A stretch of 17,500 nt of DNA from Salpingoeca rosetta. Lineage: Eukaryota > Opisthokonta > Choanoflagellata > Craspedida > Salpingoecidae. Location of the stretch: assembly GCF_000188695.1 (NCBI RefSeq), contig NW_004754930.1, positions 1,866,151 through 1,883,650 on the forward strand, read 5' to 3'. Shown here piece by piece: positions 11,495 to 17,500 of the stretch. The notes beneath the pieces are model-generated. The model made no database searches and was not told where the DNA came from. It worked only from the letters and a program-made list of their open reading frames with translations. Position numbers and translations under genes: made by a program. How positions within the stretch are numbered: position 1 is the first letter of the stretch; each line of letters opens with the position of its first letter.

Positions 11495-14400
11495 ACGTCC
11501 GCATTTGCGTGTTTGTGCATGCACGTGTACATCTTGAATTTCGATCACAACACATCATACAGCATGCACTGACACGCCCCACCATCGACCTCGCGTGCCA
11601 TTGCACTTTCATCCCCCGACACACCACCTGCTTTGGCTCGCCCACCACAGCCTGTGCGCAATGCAACGGCTTTGTTTCCTTCGCCACATCATCGGCGGTC
11701 AGCAGCGTTCCTTCTGTGTTCTTTGGGCCGTGCTCCACCGTCATTAGTGCGCGTACGCGTGATATCGTCACCACTTGTCCCGACACAGCCAGGTGAGGGG
11801 GAAGGGGACGTGTAGATGTGTGGACTTTGGAGTGTGGGCGTGGATGTGCGGGCGCATGCAGAAGTGTATGTGTGCATGTACGTTGATATGACTGTGTGGT
11901 TGAAATTGGCCGCTCTCTGCTGTGCCCTAAGTTAGTAGACACTCTGCGTACGTGCGTGTGCGTGTGTGTGTGTCAACATGCCCCTCCACGCTGTGCAATG
12001 GGGTAGCTGACACTCTGTGACCACCACAACCATTACTATCATCACCACGTTGCACCTGACGTGCTCGTTCCCCAAACAGTGCCGCTGAAGTTTCAAGCTG
12101 CAGCAGCGGTGCAACGTTCGTCATCTGCGGCTCCGACGGCAACCAGTACAGGGTACGCAGCCATGCAAAGCTACTCACGCAATGCAGCTTTGTGGTGGAT
12201 ATGGGTTTATGTATGTGTGTGTATGCATGTGTGTGTATGTATGTGTGTGTATGCATGTGTGTGTGTATGTATGTGTGTGTATGCATGTGTGTGTATGCGT
12301 GTGTATGTGTGTGTATGTGTGTATGTGGGGGGGGGGGCACGTTTGATCTTTCGCTTGTGTGCCGTCAGCGCTCATGAGCACGAAACCTTGCACCCCCCCC
12401 CTCCTCACAACCATCACGACGACGACGACGACGACGATCACCACCACCACCACCAATGTTGTCGCCACCAACACCCGCCACCACCATGACAGAACCTTGC
12501 GTGCATGCGATGCAATTCTGCTTCCTTCTCTGGGCTTGGACTGTGTGGCGCTCATGCTCAAGTGGAGGTGAGCACAATGCACGTGCCATGTCTGCGTATG
12601 AATTGTCTCTGTGTCTGTGTGGGGTCGTTAATGTGTGTTGTGTGTACTTGAGAATGGTCGGTTGTGCTGCGTTGCTTCACCCCTTTATGCAGATGTTCTC
12701 ACTGTCAGTGCTCTCGATGTGCGTGTGTGCGTGTGTGCGTGTGTGCGTGTGTGCGTGTGTGCGTGTGTGCGTGTGTGCGTGTGTGCGTGTGTGCGTGTGT
12801 GCGTGTACGTGCGTGTGTGCGCGCGTGTATGTTTTCCTGTGTGCGCGCGTGAAACCAGGACGGGCGAGCCGTCATCTCGACGTGCCCTGCATCCTCCAAC
12901 CCGTTCTTCGCCACGCTGTGCAATACGCGCGAGCCGCGTATCGTCTGCGCAAACGGCTTCAACTTCAAGTACGTGCATGCTCTTACGACGCGGCATTCAT
13001 ACCCATTTGCCGGCGAACGTGTTGTGTGGGAGTCAGCTCTTCCATGTCTTGTGTGCACACTGTGCACAGCAGCTATCACGTTGCTGTTGTTGTTCAGATT
13101 GGCGTACTAACTGTTGTTGTTTCTCCCTTGTGTTTTGTATGTGTATGTGTGTATGTGTGTGTGCGTGTGTGTGCGTGTGTGTGTGTGTGTGCGTGCTCTG
13201 TAACTGCGATGGTTGACAGGAACACGTTTTGTGCGCGATGCAACGGTTATTCGAGTGAAGTAACCACTTCCCCATGTGAGTGACCCCAGTGCAAATGCGT
13301 GAAGGAGAGGGGGGGGGGAGACGAGAGGTGAGAAAAGGGGAGTGTGCTTTTTCCAGGTCAAGCGCGAGCACGCTCCTAGATGTGCAGACACGCACATCCA
13401 CACATACATGCACCTTTGTGCGTGCACCTCGTTCACCTATGTCCCACTCACATGACGGTTACACGCACTCACAATCCTCTCTTCACACACACACACACAC
13501 ACACAACAATGTGCTCGAATTGCATTGCACATGGCAACAGGTCTTACACTGCAGTATCCAGTGGTGGAGACGTGCAGCGGCAGCAGCAGCAGCACCACCA
13601 CCACCACCACGTCTGAGGATCAGTGTCATGACTTCACACCCGACCCCGTTTGTGGCAGTGACGGCAACTCATACATCAACAGGTGCGCGCGTTTGTGGAG
13701 TGTGTGCGTGTGCGTGCATGCGTGTATTTGCGCGAGGTGTCATTTGTGCGTATGTGCGTGTGTGTGTGTCAGATGTGCAATCTTCATTGCTTGCTTTCAT
13801 TCACACCTGCACACGCACACGTCGTCACATCGGCTGTTGCAGACCCTGTGCCGCGTGCAACGGGCTCAATCCAAATGTTGATGTTGTGGACGGCGCATGC
13901 TACGGCCAAGAGATGGTGTACGAGCCTTGTGCAAACGTCACATGCGACATCAACGCGTCCTGCGCCAAGACATGTCAGTTGCCGCATGTTTCTTGAATCT
14001 GAGCATGTGGCGCTGCACATGTGTTGGGCATGCGAGAGATGACACCACGCTACGTTTACCACTCGTTGAACGGCAAAAGTTCATACACTCATTCACACAC
14101 AAACACACACGCACTCTCTTTCATTCACACATTCACACACATTCACACATTCACACACATTCACACATTCACACACATTCACACTCACACAGTGCTGGAC
14201 TGTGACTTTGAGACGGACATGTGTGGATGGCGCAACAGCAAAGGGGACGATTTGCAGTTTCAGCGCCACAGCGGGTCCACGTCAACGGCACAAACCGGAC
14301 CAACGGTCGACCACACGCTCAACACGACCGAGGGTGTGTATGTGTTCATGGATGCGAGTGATGGTGCGAGCGGACACGAGGCGCACCTGCTGTCTCCGCT

Positions 14401-15956
14401 GCTTACAGCGCTGCAATTCGGCCACAGCTGCGTGCTGGAGTTTTACTACCACATGTGGGGCGCAGACGTGCACTCGCTCTCTGTCGAGGTAATTCGCAAG
14501 CAGGAGGACAACACGTGGAAGGAGCTGTGGCGTGTGGACGCAGGGAACACCCCGAGAGCCGAGCACCGCAACACTTGGCGTGCTGCACACGTCGACCTGT
14601 ACGCGCTGCGCGATGTCGGTGTGGTGCAGCTTCGCTTCGTTGCTCGGCGTGGCGATGGTCCACAGGGGGACGTGGCCCTTGACGATGTGCGGATGGTCTG
14701 TGGAGACGAGAGCAGCGGCACGTGCGTTTGCAACCCTGGCTGGATTGGTGATGGCCATACGTGCGTGCGCGATCCTGATGAGGTTGTGCCCACCACAGCA
14801 CCTCCACCCAGTAACAGCAGCAGCACCAACAGCACACCAGCCACTCTGTCCCCGTCGACCACTACCCAAGCTGCAACGGACACCACGTTTGCGACCACCA
14901 CCAGCGCCATCGTGGAGAATGTTGTTGAGTCGTGCAACCTGCCGGGTGGTATCATTGACCCGTGCGAGTACACCGCGGAGAGCTTCGTGTGCGGAGATGA
15001 TGACGTGACATACAAGAACGCCGTGTGCGCGCTGTGCAACGGCATGACGCAAGTCGTGTCAGGGCCCTGCACCAAGAGCGGCGATGCTGCGACCGTACAC
15101 ACATGCACAGACCTGCAGAGCCCCTTGTTTCTGCAGTGCAACTTCCAGTCTGAGGAGCTGGTGTGCGCAGACGGGAGCTTGTACCGCAACAGGCCGTGTG
15201 CGCTGTGTGCCGGATACGCTGAGGACAAGATTGAGGATGGGCCGTGCGACGGCAGCATCTTTGACCCGTGCAGTGCTGTTCAGTGTGTGGACAACGCAGT
15301 GTGCACGCACACGGCTGCTGACTGCGACTTTGAGGATGCTGCCATGCCCCTCTGTGGATGGACCATTGACAGCGACGACGGTGATGGTGGTAATAGTGGC
15401 GGTGATGGTGGTGGTGATGATGGTGGTGGTGGTGGTGCCAGTGGACGCTTCTCGTGGGTGCGGTGGAGTGGACCAACGCCGTCGAGCCAGACCGGTCCCA
15501 GCGTCGACCACACACTCGGCAACGCCACGGGCCACTACATGTATGCTGAGGCGACGGGAGGCTCGCAGGGGTCACGCACGTTCATGCAGTCACCCGTGTT
15601 TGCGCCCTCGTCGCTTGGGTCTGGATGCTTCCTGGAGTTTTGGTTCCACATGTTCGGGCAACACGTGGAGCCGCTCACGGTGCAGGTGCGGGAGATACGC
15701 AATGCGACGGCATGGGAAGATGTGTGGCGCATATACCCGCCAGCCAATACCGCGGATGCCGAACACGATGTGTGGAGACGCCACGCCACCATCAGCTTGG
15801 CAGCATACACCGGGCCCATCCAGGTGTGTGTGTGTGTATGAACATGTATGTGTGTGTGTGCGTGCGTGGAAGTTGGCAGTGCCGTTTGCGTTTACGGTGT
15901 TTGTTGGTGTCACTTTTCAGCTCTCACATACTTTGACAACTAACCCACACACCCCC

Positions 15957-16033
<77 letters not shown>

Positions 16034-17500
16034 CACACCACGTCCTACGTACAACACATTACAGGTGCGCATTGTTGCTGAACGCGGGAGCGGAATTGAG
16101 GGCGACGTGGGCATCGACGACATTCGCGTGCTGTGCTCGGCGGAGACCGTTGGCCAGTGCGTGTGCAAGGAAGGTTACGCCATGTCGAGTGATGGCACAG
16201 CGTGCGTGCCCAACATTCTTGCGTATCTGTTGTCACGCCCCGACACGCAGCTTGCACTGCAGCTCATCAAGGCATCTGGATTGGGCGATTTCGTCGCATC
16301 TGCACAAGGCCTGACGCTGTTTGCTCCGTCCGACGCCGCCGTTCTCAGCGCATCTGTCAACCCAGATGTTGACCTGACCGACAGGGACACCTTGCGTTCG
16401 TTTGTGCTGCACCACCTCGTCGGCGCGCCGCTGTTGCCCCGACAGCTGGTGAGCGGACAGCGCCTCAACACGCTCTTCGTCACAGACGCCGGATTCCCAC
16501 AGACGCTGTTGGTGCAGCGGCAGAATTCGCAGCTCACAGTCAACGGCGCAACCGTCACCACGCCGAACCTCCATGCCTCGTACGTTTGCTGCAGGTGTAA
16601 TTGGGCGTGTGTGTGAGTGAGTAAGTGAGTGAGTGAGTAAGTGAGTAAGTGAGTGAGTGAGTGAGTGAGTGAGTGAGTGAGTGAGTGAGTGAGTGAGTGA
16701 GTGAGTGAGTGAGTGAGTGAGTTAGTGAATGAGTGAGTGAGTGTGTGAGTGAGTGAGTGAGTGAGTGAGTGAGTGAGTCAATGTGAGTGCGTGAGTGCGT
16801 GAGTGGGTGAGTGAGTGAGTGAGTGAGTGAGTGAGTGTATATGTGTGTGAATGGGCAACACGATGTGCGCACGCACGCGTGAATTACAGGTGTGTGACTG
16901 CAAGGATGCTCTGCTAACAAACGGTACATGCACCCGCTTCCACTGCCTGCGTGTGTGCACACGAACTAGGAACGGGGTGATCCACATTGTGGACGACATC
17001 ATCGCGTTTGATGAGGATCTGTGTGGCGGAACAGAGTGCACGGATACGCAGGAGTGTACGCTTGCCTACAGCAGCAACTTCACTCGCTCCGACAGCTGCG
17101 ACTGCCCGAGTGCCTTTTCATCGGTGTGCGCCATCAGCCCCAGTGGACCGCAGCTGTTCTTCAGTCCATGTGTTGCAGAATGCCTGGATGCACCCATTGT
17201 TGGCACTGGAACCTGTGGTGCACCCCAGTGTCAGGATTTGGAGTCGTGCGACGGCGTGTTGTGTGATTTGCACGCAACTTGTACACCAACAGGGTATGTG
17301 TGAAGTGTGCCTTCTTGCGTTCAAGCAGAAGTGGAAGATGGTGTCCTTGTTTCAGTGTGAGCGTATGAGCCCATACATTTGTTGCTCAGGTTCTGTTGCC
17401 CCTGATGCAAGCGCCCCCATTCTCGTGCCGTTGCTCCCCAACACACACGCACACACATACGTTGAATACACTTGATGCATTGAATAATATGCACGCAGGT
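8300..17500 (+). CDS. Large secreted Kazal / MAM-in-EGF / FAS1 mosaic protein, 5' part of the gene
   Basis: Exons: 8300-8519, 8769-10198, 10479-10577, 10814-10941, 11305-11366, 11651-11792, 12080-12152, 12493-12567, 12859-12968, 13220-13275, 13541-13682, 13843-13973, 14193-15823, 16065-16579, 16970-17293, and probably a next exon from 17499. The 15 exons sum to 5138 nt (1712 codons plus 2 nt) and every junction keeps phase. Order: signal peptide 1-24; Kazal 1-4 (45-268); EGF first half, MAM1, EGF second half (278-531); Kazal 5-9 (555-865); EGF/MAM2 (875-1080); Ser/Thr/Pro linker (about 1081-1132); Kazal 10-11 (1137-1241); EGF/MAM3 (1249-1480); FAS1 (about 1483-1618); a divergent Kazal-like module; a fourth EGF first half (1698-1709). 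Many N-glycosylation sequons and no membrane segment are visible; the C-terminus lies outside. MAM and FAS1 are adhesion folds and Kazal modules inhibit serine proteases, so an extracellular-matrix or cell-surface role is likely. Confidence 0.88.
8432..9352 (+). other. Kazal-like modules 1-4
   Basis: Four six-cysteine modules begin at Cys45, Cys99, Cys157 and Cys221 and end at Cys92, Cys146, Cys207 and Cys268. The common pattern is C-x(n)-C-x8-C-x11-C-x2-C-x(n)-C, with a Tyr-x-Asn/Ser just before the fourth cysteine ([32 protein letters not shown]). VCGWDGVTY in module 4 is the classic Kazal core. Module 1 is interrupted by intron 1 right after the Tyr; modules 2-4 lie in one uninterrupted exon. 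Inhibitory target residues between the second and third cysteines differ in every copy. Confidence 0.85.
9380..10141 (+). other. EGF-like module split by MAM domain 1
   Basis: Cys278-x4-Cys283-x5-Cys289 is the first half of an EGF-like module. It is followed at once by a MAM domain from [10 protein letters not shown] (Cys296) to [10 protein letters not shown] (Cys503). The EGF second half Cys511-Arg-Cys513-Asp-Asp-Gly-Phe...Cys531 then closes the module. The MAM domain carries a Ser/Asn homopolymer insert encoded by AGC and AAC repeats at about 9809-9862. No intron separates the pieces in this copy. Confidence 0.75.
10199..10336 (+). repeat. (GTGAGT)16 hexanucleotide array at the intron 2 donor
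   Basis: Sixteen perfect GTGAGT units (10199-10294) are followed by seven degenerate ones to about 10336. The first unit is the donor of intron 2 (AAT|GTGAGT). Every unit is a consensus 5' splice site in phase 0, and read as protein the array gives Val-Ser repeats. The frame stays open for 65 codons beyond the exon until TAA at 10394-10396. Confidence 0.9.
10989..11212. repeat. TGTATG/TG minisatellite in intron 4
   Basis: Irregular array of GTGTGTAT, GTGTAT and ATGCGTGT units filling the 5' part of the intron at 10942-11304. GT-rich on the sense strand. No coding role; the frames through it give only Cys/Val/Tyr repeats. Confidence 0.9.
11377..11493. repeat. (GT)n microsatellite in intron 5
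   Basis: GTGTATGTAT units run into a pure (GT)n tract of about 70 bp (11422-11493), beginning ten bases after the GTGAGA donor at 11367. Sense-strand GT next to a donor, as in most introns here. Confidence 0.9.
12209..12401. repeat. TGTATG repeat ending in G11, with facing C9, in intron 7
   Basis: GTGTATGCAT/GTGTATGT units (12209-12326) run directly into eleven G (12327-12337). Fifty-five bases later comes a run of nine C (12393-12401). The intron is 12153-12492. The G and C runs can pair as a hairpin, and CAC/GAC trinucleotides follow before the acceptor. Confidence 0.85.
12719..12806. repeat. GTGTGTGC octanucleotide array in intron 8
   Basis: About eleven copies of an 8-bp GCGTGTGT unit in the intron at 12568-12858, very regular, then degenerating through GTACGTGC to GCGCGTG. 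Intronic. Confidence 0.9.
13928..14764 (+). other. EGF-like module split by MAM domain 2
   Basis: Cys875-x4-Cys880-x5-Cys886 ends exon 12, then the intron falls exactly at the insertion point. Exon 13 starts with [19 protein letters not shown] and runs through a full MAM domain (Cys893 to Cys1059; key strings [36 protein letters not shown]). The EGF second half [15 protein letters not shown] (1066-1080) follows. This is the cleanest of the copies. Confidence 0.8.
14123..14190. repeat. 18-bp CATTCACACATTCACACA minisatellite before the exon 13 acceptor
   Basis: Tandem units of ATTCACACATTCACACAC repeat about 3.5 times directly upstream of the acceptor CACAG at 14188-14192 in the intron at 13974-14192. 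It occupies the place of a polypyrimidine tract but is CA-rich with only isolated thymines. Confidence 0.85.
14933..15247 (+). other. Kazal-like modules 10 and 11
   Basis: Cys1137-Cys1182 and Cys1194-Cys1241, both inside the long exon 13 without introns. Module 10 ([21 protein letters not shown]) and module 11 ([20 protein letters not shown]) have the same cysteine spacing as the earlier modules. They follow a Ser/Thr/Pro-rich linker typical of O-glycosylated stalks. Confidence 0.85.
15269..16205 (+). other. EGF-like module split by MAM domain 3
   Basis: Cys1249-x4-Cys1254-x5-Cys1260 is followed by a MAM domain from [13 protein letters not shown] (Cys1267) to IDDIRVLC (Cys1457), interrupted by the intron 15824-16064. 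The EGF second half [17 protein letters not shown] (1464-1480) closes it. A Gly/Asp homopolymer insert (about residues 1281-1306, GGT/GAT repeats at 15369-15440) sits just after the start of the MAM domain. Confidence 0.8.
15959..16032. repeat. (CA)n microsatellite before the exon 14 acceptor
   Basis: About 74 bp of CA repeat in the 3' half of the intron 15824-16064, whose donor is followed by GTGTGTGTGTATG. The UG and CA tracts face each other across the intron. Confidence 0.95.
16212..17009 (+). other. FAS1 (fasciclin) domain
   Basis: Residues about 1483-1618, encoded by exons 14 and 15. The N-terminal helix region [19 protein letters not shown] is followed by [12 protein letters not shown], the signature FAS1 H1 motif. 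Then come the [15 protein letters not shown] strand-helix and the [14 protein letters not shown]2 motif. The H2 motif is split by the intron 16580-16969 inside the Ser codon (TC|G), and its perfect restoration confirms this unusual acceptor. FAS1 domains mediate cell adhesion and matrix binding. Confidence 0.85.
16613..16838. repeat. (GTGA)n tetranucleotide array in intron 14
   Basis: About 225 bp of GAGT/GTGA repeat with a few GTAA and GTGT variants in the intron 16580-16969, 33 bases after the donor. Each unit again contains the donor consensus GTGAGT, here in all three phases because the period is 4. Confidence 0.92.
17010..17293 (+). other. Divergent Kazal-like module and first half of a fourth EGF module
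   Basis: After FAS1 comes a cysteine-rich stretch with [16 protein letters not shown]...SPCVAEC...GTGTC, which keeps the Kazal order but lacks the Tyr-x-Asn core. Cys1698-x4-Cys1703-x5-Cys1709 (17247-17282) follows, the same C-x4-C-x5-C half-EGF that precedes every MAM domain in this protein. The exon stops four residues later at a GTATGT donor (17294), phase 2. Confidence 0.65.
17294..17498 (+). other. Last intron of the window, acceptor at the right edge
   Basis: The donor GTATGT at 17294 opens this intron. The sequence ends with GCACGCAG at 17491-17498 followed by GT, a good acceptor with the usual upstream CA tract (CACACACGCACACACATAC, about 17441-17460). Together they give a 205-nt intron, normal for this gene. 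The next exon would start at 17499. Confidence 0.6.

Larger units (their letters stand above)
10491..13900 (+). other. Kazal-like modules 5-9, each split over two exons
   Basis: Modules starting at Cys555, Cys616, Cys689, Cys752 and Cys810 are encoded by exons 3-12, two exons per module. Each has the same cysteine frame as modules 1-4 (for example [78 protein letters not shown]). In all five an intron falls within about four residues after the conserved aromatic. Module 9 carries a Ser/Thr homopolymer loop. Introns here are the repeat-rich ones of the window. Confidence 0.82.

Noticed and set aside
14123..14190. CRISPR-like repeat array
   Set aside because: There are no unique spacers; it is a CA-rich minisatellite in a eukaryotic intron.
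16851..16969. Upstream extension of exon 15 or an extra exon starting after TTACAG at 16889
   Set aside because: Joined to exon 14 it goes out of frame and soon meets a stop. The acceptor at 16969 restores the conserved FAS1 motif [11 protein letters not shown] exactly.

Overview
This is a GC-rich, intron-dense eukaryotic window. Every supported gene is split by GT-AG introns of about 200 to 400 nt. The introns are unusually full of (GT)n, (CA)n, G-run and C-run simple repeats. The coding content is a mitochondrial-type succinyl-CoA ligase beta subunit, a small VOC/glyoxalase-fold protein and a secreted Kazal/EGF/MAM/FAS1 mosaic protein. Together with GC-rich third codon positions, this best fits a unicellular relative of animals, most likely a choanoflagellate such as a Salpingoeca or Monosiga type. 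That placement is inference from gene content and style, not from a database match.

Layout: 1-996 is 5' flank with no supported coding gene, possibly containing a 5'UTR intron. 997-5742 (+) is a complete 14-exon succinyl-CoA ligase beta-subunit gene (455 aa). 5743-6724 is a convergent intergenic region with no supported gene. 6725-7915 (-) is a complete 3-exon gene for a 124-aa VOC-fold protein. 7916-8299 is a short divergent promoter region carrying a perfect 20-bp palindrome. 8300 to the right edge (+) is the 5' part of a large gene. Fifteen exons are visible, encoding 1712 complete codons, and an acceptor lies at the extreme right end.

The large gene encodes a signal peptide, about twelve Kazal-like modules, three complete and one incipient copies of an EGF module with a MAM domain nested inside it, and one FAS1 domain. 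All exon joins were checked for reading phase across the whole chain and keep frame throughout. The first gene belongs to the mitochondrial TCA cycle. The third is extracellular, probably adhesive and/or protease-inhibiting. Nothing in the sequence ties the three genes to one pathway.

The most notable observations are: the repeated MAM-inside-EGF architecture; the recurrent intron position inside successive Kazal domains with differing phases; the intron layout with GT/G-rich 5' halves and CA/C-rich 3' halves, which could self-pair; a (GTGAGT)16 tract that is an in-phase array of consensus splice donors; and the palindrome in the divergent promoter.
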